Shown here in pieces: positions 1-8,223 of a stretch of 64,000 bases of DNA (position 1 is the first letter of the stretch; every line of letters begins with the position of its first letter). The notes beneath the pieces are model-generated. The model ran no database searches and was not told the DNA's origin. It worked only from the letters and a program-made list of their open reading frames with translations. The translations under genes were made by a program, and so were the position numbers. The stretch is from DASQPR01 sp963836785 (GTDB lineage: Bacteria; Actinomycetota; Actinomycetes; Mycobacteriales; Micromonosporaceae): NCBI GenBank assembly GCA_963836785.1, contig CAWIKW010000017.1:1-64000 (forward strand). Reading direction: 5' to 3'.

Positions 1-1
1 G

Positions 2-2755
2 GCATCCGTGGGCTCCGCGTCGGTCGGTTCGGCGTCGGTCGGTTCGGCTTCGGTTGGCTCCGCGTCGGTGCCGGCCGCGTCGGTCGGTCCGCCGATCGCC
101 GGCGGTCGCGCGACGCTCGGACGCGCCAGTGTGCGGCCGGCGGACTTCGAGGCCGCCGGGGTTGGACTGTCCGAGGGCTTCGACCCGTTCGGCGCAGACG
201 GAAATCCCGACGCGTCGCCGGCCGGGCGAGCGTCCGTACCGGCGTCAAATGGGCGCGCGACCGTTGGGCGCGCCGCGGTTCTGGCCCCCGCGGACCCGGA
301 CGCTCCGGTCGCACCGGGCGGACCCGGCGGTCCGGGTGGCCCGGCCGGGACCGGTGCGGGCGGCCCGGCGGGCAAGGCGCCGATCAACAAGAAGAAGCGC
401 CGGCGTCGCCGGATCATCGCGTCGCTGGCGGTCCTCATCATGTTGACCGGCATCGGCGTCATCACGGGCGTGTATTACACCGCGTCGGTCACGCTGCCCG
501 CGGACGTACCGCTGCAGCAGTCGACCACGATCTACTACTCCGACGGCAAGACCGTGATGGCCCAGCTCGGCGAGCAGAACCGCCAGATCCTGCAGGACAA
601 TCAGATCCCACCGATCGTCAAGCAGGCCGTCACGGCGGCCGAGGACGCGACGTTCTACACGAACGAGGGCGTCGACTTCAAGGGCATCGTCCGGGCGTTC
701 TTCAACAACGTCACCGGTGGCGATACGCAGGGCGCCTCGACGATCACCCAGCAGTACGCCCGCGCGGTCGCCGGCCTCACGTATTCCGCTTCGTACTCGC
801 GCAAGATCAAAGAGATCGCGATCGCGATGAAGATGACGAAGCAGATGTCGAAGGACCAGATCCTCGACAACTACCTGAACATCGTGCCCTTCGGTCGTGG
901 CGCGTACGGCATCCAGGCCGCGGCGGAGGCGTACTTCAACGTCCCGGCGTCGCAACTCAAGCTGAACCAGGCGATGGTGCTCGCCGGTCTGATCAAGAAC
1001 CCGAACGGCGGCATCTACGACCCGAACTGTGGCGCCGGCGGCAAGGGACCATGCCAGCAGGCGATCGACCGGTGGAACTACGTCAAATCGCAGTTGCCTC
1101 GGGTCGCCGCCCGGCCGGGCTACGCCGACGCCGCGGCGATCGCGCAGCTCACCTACCCCACGAACTCCATCAAAGAGCAGGACAACCACGCCACCAACGC
1201 TCTCGCGTCGCCCGAGGGCTACATCGTCCATCACGTGATGGACGAGCTGAGTCACGCCAAGAAGGCCGATGGCTCGCTCTACTTCCCAACCACCGGACCG
1301 AACAGCCTCAAAAACGGCGGCTACCAGATCGTCACCACCATCAGCAAGAGTGCCCAGGCGGCCGCGGAGAAGGCCGCAAGCGGCAAGGTCAAGGACACTC
1401 CGATGTACGGCATGAAGAAGGGTGAAGGCGCCGCACTCGTCTCCGTGCAACCGGGCACCGGTGCTGTGGTCGCCTACTACGGCGGCGCGAACGGCTCAAA
1501 CATCGACTTCGCCGGCATCTACAACGATCCGGTCTTCGGCGACGGAAAGCTGACCAACGAGTCGGTCACGCCCGGCTCGTCGTTCAAGACCGTCACGCTG
1601 GCCACCGCACTTCGGCAGGGCATCTCGCTGAACTCCTACTGGTACGGCCCGCATACGCGTACGTTCGCGGACCGGAAAAAGCCGGTGAAGAATGCCGGCG
1701 CGACCGAGGCCTGCCCAGGCGCGGCCCATGTGTGCACCTTGTGGAAAGCGTTGCAAGAGTCGCTCAACACCGTCTACTACGCCGTCGGCGAGTACAAGAA
1801 GGCCGGGATGTCACCGGACAAGGTGCTCGATATGGCGTACGACCTCGGCGTCAAGCAGATCTGGGCCGGCGCTCCCTGTGGCGGCAAGCGCCTACCGCTC
1901 AACGGTTCCAACGGTGACCAGATCTGGCCGCACTGCCTCGGCGCTGACCTCAGCTTCGGCGCCTACAACGTCACCGTGCAGGACATGGCCAACGTCATGG
2001 CTACGTTCGCGAACAACGGCGTGCGGGCCGACGAGCATTTCGTGAACTACGTGAATCAGGGCTACGGCAGCGACGCGCACAAGGTCTACCAGACCGCCGT
2101 GCACGTGACGCCGGTCCCCGGATACACGCACGAGATGGCCAACGACGAGCAGTGGGCGATGCAGCAGGTCTACAAGAACAGCGACGAGAACGACAACAAG
2201 CTCGACAACGGGCGCCAGGCCGCGGTCAAGACCGGCACCTGGGAGTACGACGGCACGAACGCCAAGTCGGGCCAGAACTCGAGCGGGTTCTTCAACGGAT
2301 ACACGGCCGGCGACGCGAAGGATGGCGCGATAGCGACCTCCGTGTGGGTCGGCTTCACCGGTGCGCCGATGGCCGTTGTCGACCAAGGTGGCCACAACAT
2401 CGGTGGCGCGACCGTGCCGGCCGCGGTCTGGGCCTCATACATGAACGCGTACCTGAACAACGGCCCGGGCGGCCGTCCGTACCCGATGCAGCAGTTCGCG
2501 GGTCTCCAGAACACCGGCGATCCGGAACTCGGCGAGACATCGTCCCCGGCACCGCCTCCTCCACCAACGCAGAACCCGTGCAACTTCCCGCAGATCTGCC
2601 AGCCGGGTGGTGGCGGCGGTGGCGGCGGAGGTGGCGGCGGCGGCGGCGGCGGCGGAGGTGGCGGCGGTGGCGGCGGGACCCAGCCACCGACGACGCCACC
2701 ACCCAGCGCTGCGCCAAGCCCGCCACCGAGCCAGAAGGGCGGCGGGGGTGGCTGA
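2..2755 (+). CDS. ponA: Class A penicillin-binding protein (PBP1 type), 5' end outside window
   Basis: Bifunctional peptidoglycan glycosyltransferase/transpeptidase anchored in the membrane. Numbering from the GTG at base 8: an Ala-Ser-Val-Gly-Ser repeat fills residues 1-27 and continues in frame to the window edge, so the true start lies upstream. A Gly/Pro-rich cytoplasmic stretch and a basic KKKRRRRR cluster precede one membrane helix (about 136-158). The GT51 domain has catalytic Glu212 in EDATFY and the QGASTITQQ motif. The transpeptidase domain has SSFK (Ser524), SLN (585-587) and KTG (741-743), all intact. The tail carries a run of more than 20 glycines and a Pro-rich end. The next gene is a DUF2029 protein, as after ponA1 in mycobacteria. 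Confidence 0.95.
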   Translation, partial: ASVGSASVGSASVGSASVGSASVPAASVGPPIAGGRATLGRASVRPADFEAAGVGLSEGFDPFGADGNPDASPAGRASVPASNGRATVGRAAVLAPADPDAPVAPGGPGGPGGPAGTGAGGPAGKAPINKKKRRRRRIIASLAVLIMLTGIGVITGVYYTASVTLPADVPLQQSTTIYYSDGKTVMAQLGEQNRQILQDNQIPPIVKQAVTAAEDATFYTNEGVDFKGIVRAFFNNVTGGDTQGASTITQQYARAVAGLTYSASYSRKIKEIAIAMKMTKQMSKDQILDNYLNIVPFGRGAYGIQAAAEAYFNVPASQLKLNQAMVLAGLIKNPNGGIYDPNCGAGGKGPCQQAIDRWNYVKSQLPRVAARPGYADAAAIAQLTYPTNSIKEQDNHATNALASPEGYIVHHVMDELSHAKKADGSLYFPTTGPNSLKNGGYQIVTTISKSAQAAAEKAASGKVKDTPMYGMKKGEGAALVSVQPGTGAVVAYYGGANGSNIDFAGIYNDPVFGDGKLTNESVTPGSSFKTVTLATALRQGISLNSYWYGPHTRTFADRKKPVKNAGATEACPGAAHVCTLWKALQESLNTVYYAVGEYKKAGMSPDKVLDMAYDLGVKQIWAGAPCGGKRLPLNGSNGDQIWPHCLGADLSFGAYNVTVQDMANVMATFANNGVRADEHFVNYVNQGYGSDAHKVYQTAVHVTPVPGYTHEMANDEQWAMQQVYKNSDENDNKLDNGRQAAVKTGTWEYDGTNAKSGQNSSGFFNGYTAGDAKDGAIATSVWVGFTGAPMAVVDQGGHNIGGATVPAAVWASYMNAYLNNGPGGRPYPMQQFAGLQNTGDPELGETSSPAPPPPPTQNPCNFPQICQPGGGGGGGGGGGGGGGGGGGGGGGGTQPPTTPPPSAAPSPPPSQKGGGGG

Positions 2756-2858
2756 TCCCGCGCCCGGCACCACGAACCACGCTTACCGGTCGGCCGACCA
2801 CCGTTCAGGTCGGCCGACCGGGCTTGGGTGGAACCGCCGGTAGCGGCAGGATGTAGCG

Positions 2859-4361
2859 GTGACGACTTCCGACCCTGCGCCGGCCGGCGATTACGCCACC
2901 GACGGCGGGCGACACGCTGACGCTTCCCGTGGCGCCGGTCGCGTCGTGCAGATAGACGTGCCGACGCGTGACGACAACTTCGTGCGCGGCGTGTCCGAGT
3001 CGATCGGCGGCCCGCTCGGCGTCCACGCGACCCGCCCCGGCCGCCGCTTTTGGATGGTCGCACGCATCATCATCGCGCTTACGTGCTTCACGCTGATGCT
3101 GCACTGGGCCGAAAAGTCCGATTGCAGTGACGGGAACTGGGTCAACCTCAGTCAGTATCGGCACGCCTGCTACACCGACGTCGTCGCGCTCTACAACAGC
3201 GAGGGTCTGTCCCAGGGCAAGATCCCGTACGTCCAGTCGCCGGTCGAGTATCCGGTGCTGACCGGCGCGTTCATGGGACTCATCGGCCTGCCCGTACACG
3301 CCTATGCCGATGCGAATCCCGGCACGAATCCGTACGAGTGGTATTACAACCTGACCGCGTTGGCTCTGGGCGCGTGTGCGGTCGCGTCCGTGATCGCCCT
3401 GCTCTTACTCCGGCGAAAACGACCCTGGGATGCCGCGATGTTCGCGGCGTCGCCCGCCTTGCTGCTGACCGCGACCGTGAACTGGGATCTCCTGGCGGTG
3501 GCGTTCGCGGTCTTCGGTCTGCTGGCGTGGTCGCGACGACGGCCGACGCTCGCGGCCGCGCTGATAGCTCTCGGTACGGCGGCGAAACTCTGGCCGGCCT
3601 TCCTGCTCATCCCGTTGTTGCTGTTGGGCTGGCGTGCTCGACGACTCGGGGATGCCATCTACACTGCCGGCGTCGCCCTGCTTGTCTGGGTTGTCGTGAA
3701 CCTGCCGTTTATCCTGCTGTATCCGCACAACTGGAGCCAGTTCTTCCGGCTCAACGCCACGCGCGCGGTCGACTGGGGCACCTCCTGGTACATCGGCACC
3801 AACGTGCCGCACGTGTTCGGCACCGGCGTCGGCATTCCGGGTTTCCGCTGGATGAGCGAACACATCAACGCCGTCGACATCGTCAGCTACCTGCTCTTCG
3901 GTCTGGCCGTGGTGGCGATCGCGTTCCTGGTGCACCGCGCGCCCCGTCGCCCACGCCTCGGCCAACTTGCCTTCCTGACCGTGGCGGCCTTCCTGATCTT
4001 CTCGAAGGTGTGGTCCCAGCAGTACGTGCTGTGGCTGCTGCCGCTGGCGGTGCTGGCCCGGCCGCGCTGGGGCGCGTTCGTCGCTTGGCAACTCGCCGAG
4101 ATCTGTTACTTCTTCGCGTTCAACGGTGAGCTGATGCGCGCGTCGGGAAAGCCGATCTTCCCGGAAGGCGTGTTCATCATCGCCGCGCTGCTGCGCCTGG
4201 CCGCCGTGTGCGTGATCTGTGGCTTCATCGTGCGCGACATCATGCGGCCCGAACACGATGTCGTCCGCCAGACCTACGACGACGATCCGGACGGCGGGGT
4301 GTTCAACGACGCGCCGGATCGAGAGCCGGCGCGGGAGCTGACGTTCTATCCGACGGGGTGA
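2859..4361 (+). CDS. GT87/DUF2029 polytopic membrane glycosyltransferase
   Basis: A 500-residue integral membrane protein with a cytoplasmic N-terminus of about 60 residues and roughly ten hydrophobic helices. It resembles the DUF2029/GT87 family of polyprenyl-phosphate-mannose-dependent transferases that build lipoglycans and arabinomannans. The start is the GTG at 2859. The gene follows the PBP gene by about 100 bases and precedes the rpsF block, the same order as Rv0051 in Mycobacterium tuberculosis. The sugar donor and acceptor cannot be read from the sequence; assignment to an envelope glycan pathway is inference from family and context. Confidence 0.8.
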   Translation: MTTSDPAPAGDYATDGGRHADASRGAGRVVQIDVPTRDDNFVRGVSESIGGPLGVHATRPGRRFWMVARIIIALTCFTLMLHWAEKSDCSDGNWVNLSQYRHACYTDVVALYNSEGLSQGKIPYVQSPVEYPVLTGAFMGLIGLPVHAYADANPGTNPYEWYYNLTALALGACAVASVIALLLLRRKRPWDAAMFAASPALLLTATVNWDLLAVAFAVFGLLAWSRRRPTLAAALIALGTAAKLWPAFLLIPLLLLGWRARRLGDAIYTAGVALLVWVVVNLPFILLYPHNWSQFFRLNATRAVDWGTSWYIGTNVPHVFGTGVGIPGFRWMSEHINAVDIVSYLLFGLAVVAIAFLVHRAPRRPRLGQLAFLTVAAFLIFSKVWSQQYVLWLLPLAVLARPRWGAFVAWQLAEICYFFAFNGELMRASGKPIFPEGVFIIAALLRLAAVCVICGFIVRDIMRPEHDVVRQTYDDDPDGGVFNDAPDREPARELTFYPTG

Positions 4362-4440
4362 TCGGCCGCCGGTCCGCGGCAGCAGCGAAACATGGCGCGG
4401 TGCCCGTCGTGCGGCTGCCTGTGGTGCGTACGTGCGCTCG

Positions 4441-5214
4441 TCAGCCCAGATGCTCGCGCAGCATGGCGATGTCCGCGCGCTGACCGTCGGCACCGCCTGG
4501 AGTCTCGACCACGACCGGAGCGTTCGCCGCCCGGACCACCGCGCTGATCAGCTTCGGGTCGATCTTGCCGTGGCCGAAGTTGTCGTGCCGGTCGCGGCCG
4601 GAGTCGAAGGTGTCCTTCGAGTCGTTCGCGTGCACGAGATCGATCCGGCCGGTGATCGCCTTGACCCGGTCGACCAGATCGACCAACTCCTCGCCGCCGG
4701 CGTGGGCATGACAGGTGTCGAGGCAGAACCCGGCACCGAACTCGCCGACCTCGTCCCACAATCTGGCGATCTCGTCGAGGTGGCGCGCGCACGCGTTGTC
4801 GCCGCCCGCGGTGTTCTCGATCAGGATCGGCAGCGGGAAGCCGCCCGACTCCGCCGCCGTACTGAACACCTTCCGCCAGTTGGCGAACCCGGCCGCCGGA
4901 TCATTGCCCTTACCGACGAACCCGCCGTGCACGATCAGTCCCTTAGCGCCGAGCGCGGCGGCTCCGTCAGCATGCGACGCGAGCAGCTTTCGGCTCGGGA
5001 TGCGAATGCGGTTGTTCAGCGTGGCGACGTTGATCAGATAAGGCGCGTGAATGTAGATGTCGACCTCCGCGGCCCGCAGTGTGTCGGCATCGGGGCGGGG
5101 CACCGGATTGTCGTAACCCTGCGGGTCGGTCAGGAAGAACTGGACGACCTCGGCATCGCGGGCGGCCGCCTCGGCGATTGGGTCGGCCGAGTCGACGTGG
5201 GCACCAATACGCAT
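4441..5214 (-). CDS. nfo: Deoxyribonuclease IV (AP endonuclease IV)
   Basis: A 257-residue TIM-barrel AP endonuclease that cuts the backbone 5' of abasic sites in base-excision repair. Visible family signatures in order are IGAHVDS at the N-terminus, IHAPYLIN, VHGGF, ENTAGG, CLDTCHAHAGG, and the metal-binding HANDSKDTFDSGRDRHDNFG block. Length and sequence closely match mycobacterial End (about 252 residues). It starts at ATG 5214 and is transcribed away from the secreted-protein gene at 5431. Another base-excision enzyme, Fpg/Nei, lies at 54624 but is not linked. Confidence 0.92.
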   Translation of the reverse strand: MRIGAHVDSADPIAEAAARDAEVVQFFLTDPQGYDNPVPRPDADTLRAAEVDIYIHAPYLINVATLNNRIRIPSRKLLASHADGAAALGAKGLIVHGGFVGKGNDPAAGFANWRKVFSTAAESGGFPLPILIENTAGGDNACARHLDEIARLWDEVGEFGAGFCLDTCHAHAGGEELVDLVDRVKAITGRIDLVHANDSKDTFDSGRDRHDNFGHGKIDPKLISAVVRAANAPVVVETPGGADGQRADIAMLREHLG

Positions 5215-5430
5215 GAGTCGACCGTACGCCCTGAGGGTGACATCAAACTTTCAGTGACGGTGCCGCTACTCCATGCGCACTGGTCAACCTCCGGTCCGGC
5301 GGAGAAGTGGTCGCGCAGTGTAATGCCTCGATGCACAATCCGGTACGACCGCGTCACTCGTGTCGCGGCCGAGTCGTTGACCGGTTGGACGCCCGCGCCG
5401 CGAGCGGGCGGCCGCAACGGAGGCCATCAC

Positions 5431-6207
5431 ATGACGTTGTCGCTGCGACGCAGGTCGGCCCTCGTGCTGGCGGGTGTCGTCGCGACTGCGCCGCTGTGGC
5501 TCGCGGTGGCCGCGCATGCCGCCGATCAGGTAGTGACGTTCAATGGCACGCCGGACTTCACCGAGTCGACCGTGTCGTGCCCATCCACACCGGACCAGCC
5601 AAAGCTGTCGGTCACCCCCGGCCAGACGGTCGATTTCGTCAACCAGCTCGGCGTCGCCGCCACCTTGACGTCGAGCACCGGTCATCAGAGGCTCGACGAC
5701 GGAGAAATGGTCCCGGTCACGTTTGCGGCGGCATCCACACCCATCTCGATCGAGATGCTGCCGCACTGCCCGCTGGACGTCGGCGTACACGAAGTGCTGA
5801 TCGTGACCGTGGTGGCACCGGCCGCCGATCCGTCGACATCCGCGAGCGCGAGTGCCTCGGTCTCGGCTCCGCCGGCGCCGTCGGCGAGCCCGGGTCGAAG
5901 CCACACACCGACATCGCCGACGCACCCCGGACCGACAAAACACACGCCGAAACATCGGGCTACGGCGAGCCGGTCGCCGTTGGTCTCCGGCGCCGGCAAT
6001 GGCGCCGATGCGGACCCGGCCGGTCCGTCGGCCCCGCCGGAGCTGCCCGGCACCGTGCTCTTCGGCGATCCGATCAGCGCGACACCGACGTCCCGCGGGG
6101 CCAGTGGGCTGCTCACGCTGATCGCGACCGTTTCGGTCGGTGGCGTGACGGCAGCGGTCATTCGAGCGATCGTCGCCCACCGCGCCACCAGATCATTGAT
6201 GGGCTAG
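5431..6207 (+). CDS. Secreted or wall-exposed protein with C-terminal membrane helix
   Basis: A 258-residue protein of unknown function. It has a Sec signal peptide (residues 1-31, ending near AAHA) and a compact beta-type domain with two cysteines (about 32-130). A Ser/Pro/Thr-rich stalk follows (about 135-210), then a single C-terminal hydrophobic helix near 230-250 and a short basic tail. The layout suits a membrane-anchored cell-surface protein. GGAGG lies about seven bases before ATG 5431, which fixes the start even though the frame is open much further upstream, opposite the nfo gene. I do not recognise a named family. Confidence 0.75.
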   Translation: MTLSLRRRSALVLAGVVATAPLWLAVAAHAADQVVTFNGTPDFTESTVSCPSTPDQPKLSVTPGQTVDFVNQLGVAATLTSSTGHQRLDDGEMVPVTFAAASTPISIEMLPHCPLDVGVHEVLIVTVVAPAADPSTSASASASVSAPPAPSASPGRSHTPTSPTHPGPTKHTPKHRATASRSPLVSGAGNGADADPAGPSAPPELPGTVLFGDPISATPTSRGASGLLTLIATVSVGGVTAAVIRAIVAHRATRSLMG

Positions 6208-6294
6208 TACGCCTCGCCCGGCACCGGCCGATCGCCCGGATGTCCGGTTGGCCGTACCGGAAAAAGCGCACTGAGCCGACCTGGCGTCCACCGA

Positions 6295-6324
6295 TTGGGC
6301 CGGACTGTGAAAAACCGGTATCCT
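6295..6324 (+). promoter_or_regulatory. Candidate sigma-70-type promoter of the rpsF operon
   Basis: TTGGGC (6295-6300) and TATCCT (6319-6324) are separated by 18 bases and lie about 115 bases before rpsF, leaving room for the structured leader described separately. Read by eye; no transcription start is known. Confidence 0.5.
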
Positions 6325-6386
6325 GGCTGGGCTTGTCCTCCCGACGCCGAGTTTCGTGCGGCGCCCGAGCGGACAGGCGACGCCAG

Positions 6387-6431
6387 ACCTCCTGCCACGG
6401 ACCGACCGTGGCCGCTTAGCCCAGAGGAGGT
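6387..6431 (+). promoter_or_regulatory. rpsF leader hairpin that can sequester the Shine-Dalgarno
   Basis: ACCTCCT (6387-6393) is the exact complement of the rpsF Shine-Dalgarno AGGAGGT (6425-6431). Just inside it, GCCACGG (6394-6400) and CCGTGGC (6406-6412) form a perfect stem with loop ACCGA. The two stems stack on one side and leave a 12-base bulge (6413-6424) on the other. This could be the leader bound by the S6:S18 complex, an autoregulatory scheme known for rpsF operons in other bacteria; the functional reading is inference. Confidence 0.55.
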
Positions 6432-6440
6432 GAGCAAGTC

Positions 6441-6731
6441 TTGCGTCATTACGAGATCATGGTGATCCTCGACCCCAGTCTCGAGGAGCGCACGGTCGCC
6501 CCGTCTCTCGACACGTATCTGAACGTGATTCGCACCGCGGGTGGCTCGGTCGAGAAGCTCGACGTGTGGGGCCGCCGGCGCCTCGCGTACGAGATCTTGA
6601 AGAACACCGAGGGAATCTACGCCGTCATCGACCTGCAGGCGACGCCTGCGGCGGTGGCCGAACTTGACCGGCAGCTACGACTCAACGAGTCCGTGCTGCG
6701 CACCAAGGTCATCCGGCCGGAAGTCCGCTAG
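6441..6731 (+). CDS. rpsF: 30S ribosomal protein S6
   Basis: A 96-residue S6 protein, which pairs with S18 on the 30S platform. It has the typical MRHYEIMVILDP start and a full-length alpha/beta fold with the WGRRRLAYEI segment. The start codon is TTG at 6441, placed nine bases after a strong AGAGGAGGT. It is the first gene of the rpsF-ssb-rpsR-rplI group and has a structured leader. Confidence 0.97.
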   Translation: MRHYEIMVILDPSLEERTVAPSLDTYLNVIRTAGGSVEKLDVWGRRRLAYEILKNTEGIYAVIDLQATPAAVAELDRQLRLNESVLRTKVIRPEVR

Positions 6732-6741
6732 CAGCGGATAT

Positions 6742-6761
6742 GGGTAGCCGTAGGGCTGCCC
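6742..6761 (+). other. Hairpin in the rpsF-ssb spacer
   Basis: GGGTAGCC (6742-6749) can pair with GGCTGCCC (6754-6761), including one G-T wobble, across a four-base loop, just after the rpsF stop codon. It may act as a weak attenuator or as an mRNA-stabilising end; it has no T-run. Confidence 0.35.
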
Positions 6762-6830
6762 ACCGGCTCCCCATCGGCCCGACGGCGTTCTGTCGCACCA
6801 TTGTGGCAGCGTTCCTGAGAGCTGAAGTGT

Positions 6831-6897
6831 TCGAGGAGTGACCTGGGAAATGCGGGGTTAACCCGTTTCCGGCGTTAGCAGTCGAGGAGTGACATGG
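6831..6897 (+). repeat. Duplicated ssb ribosome-binding segment flanking a palindrome
   Basis: The 16-base segment TCGAGGAGTGACCTGG (6831-6846) is repeated at 6882-6897 with one change, C to A, which creates the ssb ATG. Between the copies, GGAAA (6846-6850) and TTTCC (6866-6870) enclose the perfect palindrome GGGTTAACCC (6855-6864). The second copy supplies the working ssb ribosome-binding site; the first looks like a decoy or decayed duplicate. Confidence 0.6.
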
Positions 6898-7403
6898 CAG
6901 GGGACACCACCATCACGGTCATCGGCAATCTGACCGACGACCCTGAGCTGCGCTTCACCCCGTCGGGTGCGGCCGTGGCCAAGTTCCGCATCGCATCGAC
7001 GCCGCGGTTCTTGGACAAGGCGTCCGGCGAATGGAAGGACGGCGAGCCGCTCTTCCTCTCCTGCAACGTGTGGCGTCAGGTCGCGGAGAACGTGGCCGAA
7101 TCGCTGCAACGGGGCTCCCGGGTCATCGTCTCCGGACGGCTGCGCATGCGGTCGTACGAGACGAAGGAAGGCGAGAAGCGCACCGTCATCGAGCTGGAAG
7201 TCGACGAGATCGGCCCTTCGCTGCGCTATGCGACAGCGAAGGTGCAGAGGATGTCGAGGTCCGGCGGCGGTGGTTACGGTGCGTCCGGCGGGAACAACTC
7301 GGGCGGTGGCGGCTTCGCCGCCGACGACCCGTGGGCGACCGCCGCGCCGGCCGCTGCGTCCTCGAGCGGTGGGGGCAACTTCGACGACGAGCCACCGTTC
7401 TAA
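6894..7403 (+). CDS. ssb: Single-stranded DNA-binding protein
   Basis: A 169-residue SSB with an N-terminal OB fold (about 1-115), a Gly/Ser-rich flexible linker and the acidic DDEPPF tip that recruits partner repair and replication proteins. It starts at ATG 6894, eight bases after GAGGA. It lies between rpsF and rpsR, the standard actinobacterial order. The spacer upstream holds a duplicated ribosome-binding segment and a palindrome that may control it separately from rpsF. Confidence 0.97.
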   Translation: MAGDTTITVIGNLTDDPELRFTPSGAAVAKFRIASTPRFLDKASGEWKDGEPLFLSCNVWRQVAENVAESLQRGSRVIVSGRLRMRSYETKEGEKRTVIELEVDEIGPSLRYATAKVQRMSRSGGGGYGASGGNNSGGGGFAADDPWATAAPAAASSSGGGNFDDEPPF

Positions 7404-7424
7404 AGCACATCTGGAGTTAGAGAC

Positions 7425-7664
7425 ATGGCGAAGGCTGCGGCCCTGCGCAAACCGAAGAAGAAGGTGAATCCTCTCGACAAGGAGGGGATCGCCTACATCG
7501 ACTACAAGGACGTCGCGCTGCTGCGCAAGTTCATCTCCGACCGGGGCAAGATCCGTGCCCGCCGGGTCACCGGAGTGAGCTCGCAGCAGCAGCGGCAGAT
7601 CGCCAGCGCCGTGAAGAACGCGCGCGAGATGGCGCTCCTGCCGTATACGACGACGGCACGCTGA
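7425..7664 (+). CDS. rpsR: 30S ribosomal protein S18, form without zinc ligands
   Basis: A 79-residue S18, partner of S6 on the 30S subunit. The core segments IDYKDVALLRKF, DRGKIRARRVTG and KNAREMALLPY are conserved. The CxxC and downstream Cys/His positions usual in the zinc-binding (C+) form are replaced: the segment after KKKV reads NPLDKEG, and VSSQQ stands where NCxxH is expected. It is therefore a C-minus S18 even though it sits in the primary operon. Confidence 0.96.
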   Translation: MAKAAALRKPKKKVNPLDKEGIAYIDYKDVALLRKFISDRGKIRARRVTGVSSQQQRQIASAVKNAREMALLPYTTTAR

Positions 7665-7678
7665 GGAAGGGGATCGCT

Positions 7679-8128
7679 GTGAAGGTCATCCTCACTCAGG
7701 AAGTGTCGAAGCTCGGCACGCCCGGCGACGTCGTGGACGTCAAGCCCGGATACGGCCGCAACTATCTGCTCCCGGAGGGCTTCGCGATCGCGTGGACCAA
7801 GGGTGCGGAGAAGCAGATCGCGGTGATCAAGCGGGCCCGGTCGGCCCGTGAGATCCGTGACCTTGGGCACGCGACCGAGGTCAAGGCCCAGCTCGAGGGT
7901 CTGCAGATCACGCTGAAGGCGCGCGCCGGCGCCGGTGGCCGTCTGTTCGGCTCGATCACGCCGACCGAGGTCGCGGCGGCCGTGAAGTCCGCGGGCGGAC
8001 CCGAGGTCGACCGCCGGCGCCTCGAGCTTCCCGGCCACATCAAGTCGACCGGCACCTACCGGGTTCAGCTCAAGCTGCACCCGGAGGTCACGGCGAACTT
8101 CGACGTGAACGTGGTCGGAGCCAAGTAG
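7679..8128 (+). CDS. rplI: 50S ribosomal protein L9
   Basis: A 149-residue L9 with the N-terminal MKVILTQEVSKLGTPGDVV domain, the PGYGRNYLLPEGFA signature, a long connecting helix and the C-terminal rRNA-binding domain. It starts at GTG 7679, after AGGAAGGGGA. It is the last gene of the rpsF group and is followed by a clear hairpin. Confidence 0.97.
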   Translation: MKVILTQEVSKLGTPGDVVDVKPGYGRNYLLPEGFAIAWTKGAEKQIAVIKRARSAREIRDLGHATEVKAQLEGLQITLKARAGAGGRLFGSITPTEVAAAVKSAGGPEVDRRRLELPGHIKSTGTYRVQLKLHPEVTANFDVNVVGAK

Positions 8129-8140
8129 CTCGCACACGTC

Positions 8141-8174
8141 AACGGCGCGTCCAGCTTCGGCCGGGCGCGCCGTT
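8141..8174 (+). terminator. Hairpin terminator of the rpsF-rplI operon
   Basis: AACGGCGCG (8141-8149) pairs perfectly with CGCGCCGTT (8166-8174), starting 13 bases after the rplI stop codon. There is no long T-run, as is common for high-GC actinobacteria. Confidence 0.7.
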
Positions 8175-8223
8175 GTCGTGCCCGGGCACTCGTCTCGGCC
8201 GCTGGGCCGGGAGTACGCATGCT

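Noticed and set aside
245..1450. Long open frame on the minus strand inside the PBP gene (about 400 codons)
   Set aside because: A GC-bias shadow of the PBP reading frame; the composition is Arg/Val/Leu-rich without any domain, while the plus strand holds full PBP motifs.
2605..2680. Frameshift or assembly error in the poly-glycine stretch of the PBP gene
   Set aside because: The frame stays open with mixed glycine codons (GGT, GGC, GGA) and continues into a Pro-rich tail typical of actinobacterial PBPs; length error cannot be excluded but is not needed.
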